NCBI GenBank assembly: GCA_963699215.1
Contig: OY969422.1
Span: 1,550,001 to 1,614,000 of the forward strand
Length of the DNA: 64,000 bases
From: VRUE01 sp963699215
Lineage (GTDB): Bacteria; Actinomycetota; Thermoleophilia; Solirubrobacterales; 70-9
Direction: 5' to 3'
Made by a program: the position numbers and the translations under genes. The first letter of the stretch is position 1; the number at the start of each line of letters is the position of its first letter. Under the pieces are notes generated by a model that had not been told where the DNA came from, did no database searches, and was given only the letters and a program-made list of their open reading frames with translations. This document shows, in pieces, positions 8,165 to 16,318 of this stretch.

Positions 8165-9130
8165 ATGACCACCGCAACCGAAGCGCCGAAGCGCGTGCTG
8201 CTCGCCGCCCCGCGCGGCTACTGCGCCGGCGTCGACCGCGCCGTGCAGACCGTCGAGCGGGCGCTGGAGCACTACGGCGCCCCCATATACGTGCGCAAAG
8301 AGATCGTCCACAACAAGCACGTGGTCGAAGAGCTCTCCAAGCGCGGCGCGATCTTCGTCGAGGAGGAGACCGAAGTGCCGGAGGGCGAGATGGTCGTCTT
8401 CTCCGCCCACGGCGTCGCCCCCTCGGTTCACGGGAACGCCGCCACCCGCCAGCTGCGCACGATCGACGCGACCTGCCCGCTGGTCACCAAGGTCCACGTC
8501 TCGGCGCGTCGCTTCGCCGCCGACGGCTACACGATCGTGATGATCGGCCACGAGGGTCATGAGGAGGTGGAAGGGACCACCGGCGAGGCCCCTGACAGCA
8601 TCGTCCTGATCGAAACGGCGGACGAAGTCGAGAGCCTCGAGGTGCCGGACCCGACCAAGGTCGCCTTCATCACCCAGACGACGCTCTCGGTCGACGAGAC
8701 GGCGGAGGTGATCGCTGCGCTGCGGGCGAAGTTCCCCGGCATAGTCAGCTCCAAGTCCGACGACATCTGTTACGCGACGACCAACCGCCAGATCGCCGTC
8801 AAGCAGCTCGCCCGCGAGTGCGAGCTGGTGCTGGTGATCGGCTCGACAAACTCCTCCAACTCCAACCGCCTGGTCGAGGTGGCACGCGAACACGGTGCCG
8901 ATTCGCACCTGATCGACAACCACACCCAGGTGCAGGAGGGGTGGCTCGCCGGGGTGGAGACGGTTGGGATCACCTCCGGCGCCAGCGCGCCCGAGGAGCT
9001 GGTCGAGCGTCTGGTGGAGTTCTTCCGCGAGCGCGGCGCCGAGGACGTCTCCGAGCTGCGCACCGTCCACGAGGACGTGCGCTTCATGCTGCCGAAGACG
9101 ATCCGCGAAGTGGTCGCTGCGAGCGCCTAG
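8165..9130 (+). CDS. ispH: 4-hydroxy-3-methylbut-2-enyl diphosphate reductase
   Basis: 321 codons. IspH catalyses the last step of the MEP pathway, giving IPP and DMAPP with a 4Fe-4S (3Fe-4S) cluster. The three cluster Cys are in PRGYCAGVDRA, DATCPLVTKVH and DDICYATTNRQ, and EEVEGTTGE and the TQTTLS block are conserved. The ATG at 8165 is chosen because TACCCT lies 7 nt upstream; frames further left run into the divergent promoter. The stop overlaps the stop of the convergent thioredoxin-like gene in a shared CTAG. Confidence 0.96.
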   Translation: MTTATEAPKRVLLAAPRGYCAGVDRAVQTVERALEHYGAPIYVRKEIVHNKHVVEELSKRGAIFVEEETEVPEGEMVVFSAHGVAPSVHGNAATRQLRTIDATCPLVTKVHVSARRFAADGYTIVMIGHEGHEEVEGTTGEAPDSIVLIETADEVESLEVPDPTKVAFITQTTLSVDETAEVIAALRAKFPGIVSSKSDDICYATTNRQIAVKQLARECELVLVIGSTNSSNSNRLVEVAREHGADSHLIDNHTQVQEGWLAGVETVGITSGASAPEELVERLVEFFRERGAEDVSELRTVHEDVRFMLPKTIREVVAASA

Positions 9131-9870
9131 GGCGCGCCCGCCGCGAAGCCGACCGACCAGACGCGCAGCCCGGACGTGGGGCGCAGGGCGATCTCGTGCG
9201 CCTCATGCCGGTGGTGCTCCGCGATCGGGTAGAGGCCCGCACCGTCGACCTCGATCGGCTCCAAGGACTCGCCGTCTATCGATACTGCGATCTCGCCCTG
9301 GCCCTCCACCGTCGCGTAGGCGCCACCGGCCTGGTAGGCGATCTCCAGCTCGTCGCCGTCCTCGCCTGCGGTCCAGGATCGCTCCCAGGACCCGCCGGGG
9401 AAGACCTCCGGCGTCGGGGGCATGACCGGCGCGCCGGGGGCGTCGGTATCTCGCAACGGCTCCATCGGCTCGGGCAGCGTGCGCAGCGCGTCCTCTTCGC
9501 GTAGCTCCTCTTGGATCGCCTCCTCGGTCGCGCGGTACTCACCCTCGCCGAAGTGGAACCAGGCGAGCGCGCCGCCCAGCTTCCAGAGGAAGAGGCTGGG
9601 CCAGCCCTCGCAGCCGTAGGCGTGCCAGAGGCGACGGTCAGCGTCGATCGCGACCGGGAACTCGATCCCCAGCCGCTCCAGTCCCGCCGCGACAGTGCCG
9701 GGCTCGGCGCCGAAGGGGAAGCGCGGCGCCTGCACGCCGATCGTGGTCAGGCCGTGCTCTCGGTAGCGGCGTGCCCACTCGCTCACGTAGCGAAGGGTGC
9801 GCACGCTGTTCAGCTGGGCGAAGTCGAAGAAGTGGACGAGGACCGGACCGCCCGCGGTCGCGACTGGCAT
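9127..9870 (-). CDS. DipZ-like thioredoxin-fold protein lacking the CxxC
   Basis: 247 codons from the ATG at 9870. The first half is a redoxin domain (PVLVHFFDFAQLNSVRTLRY, then EHGLTTIGVQAPRFPF) and the second half resembles the C-terminal beta domain of DipZ-type proteins. Where DipZ relatives have TxCINCxRTLP, this protein has AQLNSVRTL, so both redox Cys are replaced. It therefore cannot be an ordinary disulfide reductase; a binding or structural role is inferred. Homologous-looking sequence (APDLPEAIEWIG) continues in frame upstream of the ATG to a CTG at 9948, with no ATG, GTG or TTG before the stop at 9961-9963, so the true start may be non-AUG. Confidence 0.7.
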   Translation of the reverse strand: MPVATAGGPVLVHFFDFAQLNSVRTLRYVSEWARRYREHGLTTIGVQAPRFPFGAEPGTVAAGLERLGIEFPVAIDADRRLWHAYGCEGWPSLFLWKLGGALAWFHFGEGEYRATEEAIQEELREEDALRTLPEPMEPLRDTDAPGAPVMPPTPEVFPGGSWERSWTAGEDGDELEIAYQAGGAYATVEGQGEIAVSIDGESLEPIEVDGAGLYPIAEHHRHEAHEIALRPTSGLRVWSVGFAAGAP

Positions 9871-9999
9871 CGAGCGCGGTGCGTCGCCGATCCACTCGAT
9901 TGCCTCCGGCAGATCGGGGGCGGCGATGTTGTCGCGTTCGGGGCGCAGGGGGCGGGGAACTTATCTGGCCTTCAGGTCTTGCGCTAGCTTCTCCAAGCG

Positions 10000-10236
10000 A
10001 TGACCGAGTTCCTGATCGCAGCCGTGCCGCTTTTGCTGCTCATCTTTTGCCTGCTGCTCGGAAGGTACCCGGGCTGCGATGCGGCGCTGCGGCTCGCCGA
10101 GCGAATCGCCTCGCGCGCTCGATCCCAGGCCACCGTGGCGGGCAACTGGCGCCGTCCGCGACCGCCGGCTTCGCGCGCCGCGCACGGCGGGCTGCTCCTC
10201 GCCCTCGGCCTCTCCGGCCGGGCCCCGCCCGCCTAG
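10000..10236 (+). CDS. small hypothetical membrane-anchored protein
   Basis: 78 codons. An N-terminal hydrophobic segment (LIAAVPLLLLIFCLLLGRYP, about residues 5-24) is followed by a basic, Arg/Ala-rich tail. A TAGCTT box lies 9 nt before the ATG. No family recognised. It precedes the lipoprotein gene by 129 bp, with a strong hairpin between. The tail composition could reflect GC-rich noise, so only the first half is convincing. Confidence 0.45.
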   Translation: MTEFLIAAVPLLLLIFCLLLGRYPGCDAALRLAERIASRARSQATVAGNWRRPRPPASRAAHGGLLLALGLSGRAPPA

Positions 10237-10269
10237 CCGCCCCCGACGAAGTCCCGCCCGTCCCGAAGA

Positions 10270-10318
10270 GACGAGCTTCACATTTTGCCCCCAGGAGGGG
10301 CTCGATGTGAAGCTCGTC
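10270..10318. terminator. long two-tier hairpin before the lipoprotein gene
   Basis: GACGAGCTTCACAT (10270-10283) pairs perfectly with ATGTGAAGCTCGTC (10305-10318), and the loop contains a second stem, GCCCC/GGGGC around CAGGA. No T-tract follows. It may be a U-less terminator for the small gene before it, or an RNA element in the leader of the lipoprotein operon, whose start is 47 nt downstream. Confidence 0.55.
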
Positions 10319-10365
10319 CGCTGGCCGGGCGCGCACATGCACTTAATCGAGAAGGAGATGGCTTG

Positions 10366-10794
10366 ATGGATTGGATGAAGAGGATTGCCCCGCTGCTGCT
10401 CGCGATCGTCGCGATCGCCGGGCTGGAGGCATGTGGAAGCAGCGACGACAGCGACAACACCGGCACCGACGCCGGTTCGAGCACGAGCGCCAATGTCAAC
10501 GGCAGTGAAACGACGACGGGTGGCGAAGAGCCGGCCGTCGCGACGATCGTCGTCCGTGACGGCGAACCGGTCGGCGGCGTCCAGGAGCTCGAGTACGACG
10601 CCGGCGAACAGGTGCGCTTCCGGGTCCGCTCCAACGTCGCCGACGAGGTTCACGTCCACGGCTACGACGTGGAGGAGGAGGTTCCCGCCGGGAGCTCGGC
10701 CACGCTCTCCTTCCCCGCCGACATCGAAGGGATCTTCGAGGTCGAGCTGCACGGGAGCGAGCAGCAGATCGCGGAGCTGCGGGTCAACCCTTGA
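10366..10794 (+). CDS. cupredoxin-like lipoprotein
   Basis: 142 codons with a clear Shine-Dalgarno sequence (GAAGGAG, 8 nt before the ATG). A lipoprotein signal (LLLAIVAIAGLEACGSS) puts the modified Cys near residue 24, then comes a Ser/Thr/Asp/Gly linker and an EfeO/cupredoxin-like beta-sandwich (VRFRVRSNVADEVHVHGYDV, ending in FEVELHG). The HVHGYD stretch could bind a metal, but the usual blue-copper Cys is absent. The next gene starts inside its stop codon (TTGA), so the two products probably work together at the membrane, perhaps in metal handling (inference). Confidence 0.8.
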   Translation: MDWMKRIAPLLLAIVAIAGLEACGSSDDSDNTGTDAGSSTSANVNGSETTTGGEEPAVATIVVRDGEPVGGVQELEYDAGEQVRFRVRSNVADEVHVHGYDVEEEVPAGSSATLSFPADIEGIFEVELHGSEQQIAELRVNP

Positions 10795-12185
10795 GCCTGC
10801 TGCCGTTTGCGCACGCGCTGGTCGCGCGTTCGGACCTGCCGGTCCCGGCCTGGCTGTTCGCCTGGGGGGCGTCGATCGTCCTGATCGTCTCCTTCTTCGC
10901 ACTCTCGGTCGGCTGGCGGGCGCCCCGCTTCGAGGAGGACCGCTGGCGTCCCCTCGGGGCGAGGCTCTCGCGGCTCCTGCTCGGCCTGCCGGCGCAGATC
11001 GCCTGCGGCCTGGTCGGCGTCTTCCTGCTCGGCGTGGCGGTCTACGCCGGGCTAAGCGGCACCGAAGCCCCCGACCGCAACTTCGCCCTCACCTTCCTCT
11101 TCGTCACCGCCTGGCTCGGCTTCCCGCTGTTCAGCGTCTTCCTCGGGGACGTCTTCCGGCCCTTCAACCCCTGGCGCGCGGTTGGCCGGTTCGTGGGCGC
11201 TGGATTCACGGCGCTCGCCGGTCAGCGGTCGGGGCATCTGCGCTATCCCGAGGCGCTGGGGCGCTGGCCCGCCGCGATCGGCCTGATCGCGGTCGTCTGG
11301 CTGGAGATCGTCTACGGAGCCAGCGGCGGCGTCGCGGTCGGGCTCTCCCCGCACGCAGCCGCCGTCGCCGCGCTCGTCTACAGCGGCTACACGCTGACGA
11401 TGATGGCGCTGTTCGGCACCGAGCAGTGGTGCCGCACGGGGGAGGTGTTCTCCGTCTACTTCGGCATGTTCGCCCGGCTCGGCTGCTTCGACGTCGAGGA
11501 CGGCAGGCTCGGGGTGCGCCGCCCCTTCTCGGCGGCGACGAAGTGGGCGACCGTGCCCGGCTCGGCCGCCGTGGTGATCGCCTCGATCGCGACCACCAGC
11601 TTCGACGGCGCCACGGAGGGGGCGTTCAAGGGCGCCATGGAAAGCACCTTCGACCGCCTCGTCGACGGCGGCCTCGGCCTCACCTTTGCTCTGCGGCTGA
11701 CCGACACGATCTTCATCCTGCTCTGCTTCGCCGGGGTCGGCCTCGTCTACCTGATCGGGGTGCGGGGGATGGCCAGCGTCCCTGGTGCCCCCTCCTTCGA
11801 GAAATTGCGCAGCGGCTTCGCCCACACCCTGATCCCGATTGCCTTCGCCTACCTGGTTGCCCACTACTTCAGCCTCTTCGTCTTCCAGGAGCAGGCGCAG
11901 TTCACCTACCTCCTCTCGGATCCGCTGGGAACCGGGACCACCGATCTCTTCGGCACCGCCTCGTCCGGGATCGACTTCCAGCTGCTCAGCGCCAACGCGA
12001 TCTGGTACGTGCAGGTCGGCGCTCTCGTGGTCGGGCACGTGATCGGACTCACCCTCGCCCACGACCGCGCCACCGCCTACTGGGGCGATTACCGCCAGGC
12101 GGCGCGTTCGCAGTACTGGATGCTGGCGGTGATGGTGGCCTTCACCTGCTTCGGGCTCTACCTGCTCTCGGTGGCAAACGCATAA
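10791..12185 (+). CDS. polytopic membrane protein coupled to the lipoprotein
   Basis: 464 codons from a TTG that overlaps the lipoprotein stop as TTGA. About ten or more hydrophobic segments span the whole length, with a conserved-looking FRPFNPWRAVGRF loop near residue 120. The family is widespread in Actinobacteria; I recall relatives carrying the label fenitrothion hydrolase, but nothing here looks like a hydrolase active site, so I do not assign that function. The pairing with a cupredoxin-like lipoprotein suggests transport or metal handling. A terminator follows 126 nt after the stop. Confidence 0.75.
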   Translation: MSLLPFAHALVARSDLPVPAWLFAWGASIVLIVSFFALSVGWRAPRFEEDRWRPLGARLSRLLLGLPAQIACGLVGVFLLGVAVYAGLSGTEAPDRNFALTFLFVTAWLGFPLFSVFLGDVFRPFNPWRAVGRFVGAGFTALAGQRSGHLRYPEALGRWPAAIGLIAVVWLEIVYGASGGVAVGLSPHAAAVAALVYSGYTLTMMALFGTEQWCRTGEVFSVYFGMFARLGCFDVEDGRLGVRRPFSAATKWATVPGSAAVVIASIATTSFDGATEGAFKGAMESTFDRLVDGGLGLTFALRLTDTIFILLCFAGVGLVYLIGVRGMASVPGAPSFEKLRSGFAHTLIPIAFAYLVAHYFSLFVFQEQAQFTYLLSDPLGTGTTDLFGTASSGIDFQLLSANAIWYVQVGALVVGHVIGLTLAHDRATAYWGDYRQAARSQYWMLAVMVAFTCFGLYLLSVANA

Positions 12186-12311
12186 CTCGCCGAGATCCGG
12201 GTATTTGCGGAAATAGCTTCAAACATGGCACGGCTTTCTACCGATGCCCGCCGTTGCCGCTGGTGGTTGACTGAGCAGAGCAGGATCTTCTCGATCTACC
12301 TCCCATAAACG

Positions 12312-12361
12312 ACACCGGGGTCGCCGGACTGTCAGCCACTCCGACGGCCTCGGTGTTTTTT
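12312..12361 (+). terminator. intrinsic terminator
   Basis: ACACCGGGG (12312-12320) pairs with CCTCGGTGT (12348-12356) with one G-U pair, extended inward by partly paired TCGCCGGA/TCCGACGG, and is followed by a run of six T. It ends transcription from the membrane-protein operon before the convergent sufD. The 126 nt between the stop and the hairpin hold no frame I can support; a small RNA ending here is possible but unproven. Confidence 0.8.
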
Positions 12362-12386
12362 CACCTCGGCTAGGTGCGTTAGAGCG

Positions 12387-13547
12387 TTAGAGGATCTCGG
12401 CGAGGCGGCGCTCTAGCGCCGTCGAGACCTCGTCCCGCACCGGGCCCTCGGCAAGGCGTTCGACCAGTGACTCGAGGAAGCCCTCGACGATCACCTGCTT
12501 GGCCGCTGCCGGGTCGAGCCCGCGCGAGGTCAGGTAGAAGAGCTGGTCGCGATCGATCTGGGCGATCGCGGCGGCGTGGGTGCAGCGGACGTCGTCGGCC
12601 TCGATCTCCAGGCCGGGGATCGCGTCGGCGTGGGCGTCGGGGGAGAGCAGCAGGTTGCGGCTCTCCTGGAAGGCGTCGGTCCCCTGGGCGCCAGGGTCGA
12701 CCCGGATCATCCCGCGCCAGACTGCGGTCGCGCCAGCGGCGAGGACGCCGCGGAAGGCCAGGTCGGAGAACGTGTTGGGGGCGGCGTGCTCCTGGGTCGT
12801 GTCGAAGTCGAGGTGCTGGCCGGGGCCGCCGGCGTAACCGCCCGTGACCCGCGCCTCCGAGCCGGGGCCGGCGAGGTTCGTCTCCATCCGAACCTTGCCG
12901 CGGGCCGAGCCGAAGCCGAGCGCGGTCCAGTCGAGGCGGCCGTCGCGCTCCACCTGGGCGCGCTGGCTGGAGAAGATCCAGGCCCGCTCGGAGATGTCCT
13001 GGGTCGAGACGTAGCGCAGGGTCGCCGCCTGGCCGACGTGAAGCTCGACCACCGAGTTGAGCAGCGCGTCGGTCTCGTCGCCGGCGGAGCCGCTGTGCTC
13101 CCAGACCTCCGCTTCAGCACCCTCCTCGAGCACGACCAGCGTGCGCCAGAAGACCGCCGCGCCGTCCTCATCAAGTGGCAGCTCGACTTTGATCGGATCG
13201 GCGACGGTGACTCCGGCCGGGACATGGACCAGGACGCCATCGCGCCAGTCCGCCTCGTTGCGGGCGACGAAGGGGTCCTCGGCCGGGACCAGCGAGCCGA
13301 GCCGCTCGCGCAGCAACTCCTCGTGGCTCTCCAGGGCCGTGGAGAGCGGCAACACGGTGACGCCCTCGGCGCCGCTGACCGTGGCTCCGGGGCTCGCCGC
13401 CGCGTACGCGGCGAGGTCGAGCGTGGCGAGATCGGTGAATTCCCAGCCCTTCGCCTTCTGGTCGGGTAGGGGGAGGCTCTGCGTGAGAGAGGCGCCCCGC
13501 TGGCGCCTCTCGTCCAACCAGCTCGGCTCGGTCGCTACCTCAGCCAA
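12387..13547 (-). CDS. sufD: SUF scaffold subunit SufD
   Basis: 386 codons from a TTG (TTG GCT GAG) that overlaps the sufB stop by 8 bp. SufD joins SufB and SufC in the SufBC2D complex that builds 4Fe-4S clusters. The C-terminal SUF domain is clear: FRGVLAAGATAVWRGMIRV, DAFQESRNLLLSPDAHADAI, then IEADDVRCTHAAAIAQID and FYLTSRGLDPAAAK. Family length is normal. It is the last gene of the Rieske-sufB-sufD unit; sufC, sufS and sufU are in a second unit 5 kb away. Confidence 0.95.
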   Translation of the reverse strand: MAEVATEPSWLDERRQRGASLTQSLPLPDQKAKGWEFTDLATLDLAAYAAASPGATVSGAEGVTVLPLSTALESHEELLRERLGSLVPAEDPFVARNEADWRDGVLVHVPAGVTVADPIKVELPLDEDGAAVFWRTLVVLEEGAEAEVWEHSGSAGDETDALLNSVVELHVGQAATLRYVSTQDISERAWIFSSQRAQVERDGRLDWTALGFGSARGKVRMETNLAGPGSEARVTGGYAGGPGQHLDFDTTQEHAAPNTFSDLAFRGVLAAGATAVWRGMIRVDPGAQGTDAFQESRNLLLSPDAHADAIPGLEIEADDVRCTHAAAIAQIDRDQLFYLTSRGLDPAAAKQVIVEGFLESLVERLAEGPVRDEVSTALERRLAEIL

Positions 13548-14973
13548 TGCTTCCCTCCATCTGCAACTCGATCAGGCGGTTGAGCTCGACCGCATACTCC
13601 ATCGGCAGCTCTTTGGTGACCGGCTCGATGAAGCCGTTGACGATCATCTTCGAGGCCTCCTCCTCGTCGAGCCCGTGGCTCTGTAGGTAGAAGATCTGCT
13701 CGTCGCCGATTTTGGAGACGGTCGCCTCGTGGCCGACGTCGGCGTCGTTCTCGCCGATCCGGATCGTCGGGTAGGTGTCCGAGCGCGAGTCCTCGTCGAG
13801 CAGCAGCGCGTCGCAGACGACCTTGGAGCGCGACTCGCTCGCCCCGTCGGCGACTTCGAGCAGGCCGCGGTAGGTGGCCCGCCCGCCGTCCTTGGAGATC
13901 GACTTGGAGAAGATCGAGGACGAGGTGCGCGGCGCGGCGTGGATGATCTTGCCGCCGGCGTCCTGGTGCTGCCCGTCGCCGGCGAAAGCGATCGAGAGGA
14001 TCTCGCCGTGCGCTTCGGGCCCGAGCAGGTAGATGCTCGGGTACTTCATCGTCAGTTTCGAGCCGAGGTTGCAGTCGACCCACTCCATCGTTGCCTTCTC
14101 CTGGGCGACGGCGCGCTTGGTGACCAGGTTGTAGACGTTCTGCGACCAGTTCTGCACGGTCGTGTAGCGGACCCGCGAGCTCGGCTTGCAGGCGATCTCG
14201 ACGACCGCGGAGTGCAGCGAGTCGGTCGAGTAGACCGGCGCCGTGCAGCCCTCGATGTAGTGGACGTCGGAGCCCTCCTCGGCAATGATCAGCGTGCGCT
14301 CGAACTGGCCCATGTTCTCGGTGTTGATCCGGAAGTAGGCCTGCAGCGGCATCTCGACCTTGACCCCGGCGGGCACGTAGACGAAGGAGCCGCCCGACCA
14401 GACGGCCGAGTTGAGCGCCGCCAGTTTGTTGTCGTTGGGCGGGATGATCGTCGCCCAGTGCTCGCGCACGAGGTCCTCGTGCTCGCGCAGCGCCGTGTCC
14501 ATGTCGGTGAAGATCACGCCCTGGGCCTCGAGCTTCTCGTTGACCTGGTGGTAGACGACCTCCGACTCGTACTGGGCGCCGACCCCGGAGAGGAATTTGC
14601 GCTCCGCCTCGGGGATGCCGAGCCGGTCGAAGGTGTTCTTGATGTCCTCGGGGACCTCACTCCAGTCGCGGCTGTTTTTTTCCGAGGCGCGGACGAAGTA
14701 GTGGATGTCGTCGAAGTCGATCTGGCCGAGGTTGCCGCCCCAGGTCGGGGTTGGGCGGGAGTAGAAGTGCTCCAGCGCCTTCAGCCGGAAGTCGCGCATC
14801 CACTGCGGCTCGTCCTTGTACTCGGAGATCGATTCGACCACCTCGCGCGAGAGCCCCTTCGGCGCCTTGTAGGCGTAGCCGCTCTCGGGATCGTGGAAGC
14901 CGAACTTCTCCTTGTAGTCGGCGTTGATCCCCGCCAGCTCTCTTTTCTCTGCGACTGCCTCGGGCGTTGCCAT
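13540..14973 (-). CDS. sufB: SUF scaffold subunit SufB
   Basis: 477 codons. SufB is the core scaffold of SufBC2D. Recognisable blocks are GFHDPESGYAYKAPKGLS near the N-terminus, FVYVPAGVKVEMPLQAYFRI, EGCTAPVYSTDSLHSAVVEI with a conserved Cys, and KVVCDALLLDEDSRSDTYPT. Length is normal. It lies between the Rieske gene (6 nt upstream) and sufD (8-bp overlap), so it is expressed from the operator/promoter at 15359-15381. Confidence 0.97.
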   Translation of the reverse strand: MATPEAVAEKRELAGINADYKEKFGFHDPESGYAYKAPKGLSREVVESISEYKDEPQWMRDFRLKALEHFYSRPTPTWGGNLGQIDFDDIHYFVRASEKNSRDWSEVPEDIKNTFDRLGIPEAERKFLSGVGAQYESEVVYHQVNEKLEAQGVIFTDMDTALREHEDLVREHWATIIPPNDNKLAALNSAVWSGGSFVYVPAGVKVEMPLQAYFRINTENMGQFERTLIIAEEGSDVHYIEGCTAPVYSTDSLHSAVVEIACKPSSRVRYTTVQNWSQNVYNLVTKRAVAQEKATMEWVDCNLGSKLTMKYPSIYLLGPEAHGEILSIAFAGDGQHQDAGGKIIHAAPRTSSSIFSKSISKDGGRATYRGLLEVADGASESRSKVVCDALLLDEDSRSDTYPTIRIGENDADVGHEATVSKIGDEQIFYLQSHGLDEEEASKMIVNGFIEPVTKELPMEYAVELNRLIELQMEGSIG

Positions 14974-14979
14974 GTTCGA

Positions 14980-15306
14980 TCAGACCTCCAGGACGATGTT
15001 GTCGTCGACGACGGATGCCGCGAACGTCCTCACCGGAGCATAGGCAGGGAGCGTCTTCGGCCGGCCGCTGGTCAGGTCGAAGAGCGAGCCGTGGCGGGGG
15101 CACTCGACCGTGCAGGTCGCCGCGTCGAACTCGCCCTCGGCCAGCGGCCCGTCGTCGTGGGAGCAGCGATCCTCGATCGCGTAGAGCTCTCCGTCGCAGT
15201 TGAAGACCCCGATCTTCAGCCCGTCGTGCTCGACCAGGCGCATCGCGCCGGGCGCCAGCTCGGCGAGCGGGCAGACGGGAATCGTGGTTCCAGCGGTGTC
15301 GGTCAA
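14980..15306 (-). CDS. Rieske-type [2Fe-2S] ferredoxin of the SUF operon
   Basis: 108 codons from the TTG at 15306, chosen because AAGGA lies 6 nt upstream; a GTG at 15336 would lie inside the leader hairpin. The two Rieske boxes are DRCSHDDG and CPRHGS. Small Rieske proteins of this kind are common in actinobacterial SUF operons and may supply electrons for cluster assembly (known association, role inferred). It is the first gene of the Rieske-sufB-sufD unit. Confidence 0.88.
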   Translation of the reverse strand: MTDTAGTTIPVCPLAELAPGAMRLVEHDGLKIGVFNCDGELYAIEDRCSHDDGPLAEGEFDAATCTVECPRHGSLFDLTSGRPKTLPAYAPVRTFAASVVDDNIVLEV

Positions 15307-15330
15307 GAGGGGTCCTTCGTCAAACGCTCC

Positions 15331-15348
15331 CCGCACGCGCTCGTGCGG
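15331..15348. promoter_or_regulatory. hairpin in the leader of the Rieske-sufBD unit
   Basis: CCGCACG-CGCT-CGTGCGG, perfect 7-bp arms, between the predicted transcription start (near 15353) and the TTG at 15306. It would form in the 5' part of the mRNA. Its effect, protection or attenuation, is unknown. Confidence 0.5.
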
Positions 15349-15358
15349 GTTGAGACTT

Positions 15359-15381
15359 AATCCTACTTCTACGGTCGGATT
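15359..15381 (-). promoter_or_regulatory. predicted Rrf2 operator/promoter of the Rieske-sufBD unit
   Basis: Read on the minus strand it is CCGACCG-N4-AGTAGGATT, matching 16 of 20 positions of the element before the rrf2 gene (21463-21485). TAGGAT within it can serve as the -10. The element resembles an IscR type-1 site in layout (CCGAC, then AGT, then GGAT). The likely ligand is the Rrf2 regulator encoded at 20980-21456. Confidence 0.65.
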
Positions 15382-15483
15382 TTAGCGGGCGGGCCGGGCG
15401 GGCTGGGCGGGGTAACAAGCGATTGACTACCTGCGGGCGGGTAGTGAGAGGATGGACGGAAACCTTCGAGGAGAGGATGCAAG

Positions 15484-16278
15484 ATGAGCGAGAGGACCAG
15501 TTACGCACCCGGAACCCCATCCTGGGTCGACCTCGGCTCTCCCGATCTGGACGCGTCGATCGAGTTCTACGGGGCCCTCTTCGGCTGGGACGTGCCGGAG
15601 GCTGAGAACGCCGAGCAGACGGGCGGCTACCGGCAGGCGATGCGTGACGGCAAGCCGACCGGCGGGATGATGCCGCTGATGCAGGAGGGCCAGCCGCCCG
15701 CCTGGACGACCTACGTCTCGGTAGAGGATGCCGAGGCCACCGCCGCGGCTGTGCAGGAGGCCGGCGGCACCGTCCTCGCCGAGCCGATGGAAGTGATGGA
15801 TCTGGGCACGATGGCGATCTTCGCCGACCCGGCCGGCGCCGTGTTCGGGGTCTGGCAGCCGAATGCCTTCCATGGCGCCGGTCTCGTCAACGAGCCGGGC
15901 GCGCTCTCCTGGAACGAGCTGAACACGCGCGACCCCGAGGCCGCGAAGGCCTTCTACGGCGCGGTCCTCGGCTGGACCTTCGAAGACATGGAGTTCGAGG
16001 GGATGGGCTCCTACACCACCATCGGCGTGGGGGAGGACGGAGTCGCCGGCATGCTGAACATGGCCGAGCGCGGCGTTCCCGAGGAGGTGCCCGCCCACTG
16101 GCAGGTCTACTTCGCCGTCGAGGACACCGACGCGACGATCGAGCAGGTCAAGCAGGCGGGCGGCAGCGTGATGGTCGAGCCGCTCGAAGTTCCGGCCGGT
16201 CGCTTCTCGATCCTCGTCGATCCGCACGGGGCGAGCTTCGCGGTGATCGCGTTGAGCGAAGAAGCGCAGGGGAGTTAG
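15484..16278 (+). CDS. VOC family protein with two glyoxalase-fold domains
   Basis: 264 codons with a Shine-Dalgarno sequence (GAGGAGAGG) upstream. Two tandem VOC modules are seen: residues about 10-125 (SWVDLGSPDLDASIEFYGAL) and about 135-260 (LSWNELNTRDPEAAKAFYGA). This double form is common in actinobacteria, where members are called glyoxalase or bleomycin-resistance-like; the substrate cannot be told. It lies between the two SUF units but on the opposite strand and has no evident link to them. TTGACT at 15424-15429 may be its -35. Confidence 0.88.
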   Translation: MSERTSYAPGTPSWVDLGSPDLDASIEFYGALFGWDVPEAENAEQTGGYRQAMRDGKPTGGMMPLMQEGQPPAWTTYVSVEDAEATAAAVQEAGGTVLAEPMEVMDLGTMAIFADPAGAVFGVWQPNAFHGAGLVNEPGALSWNELNTRDPEAAKAFYGAVLGWTFEDMEFEGMGSYTTIGVGEDGVAGMLNMAERGVPEEVPAHWQVYFAVEDTDATIEQVKQAGGSVMVEPLEVPAGRFSILVDPHGASFAVIALSEEAQGS

Positions 16279-16318
16279 GCGAAAGAGCCGCCGCGGGGGC
16301 CGACTAGGCTTCCGCGGC

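Noticed and set aside
12186..12311. Possible small RNA gene before the terminator at 12312
   Set aside because: TTGACT at 12267 has no acceptable -10 at 17-18 bp, and there is no conserved RNA family pattern. It is more simply the 3' untranslated part of the operon.
13729..15360. A 543-codon plus-strand frame opposite sufB
   Set aside because: Antisense shadow of sufB and the Rieske gene; no recognisable domain.
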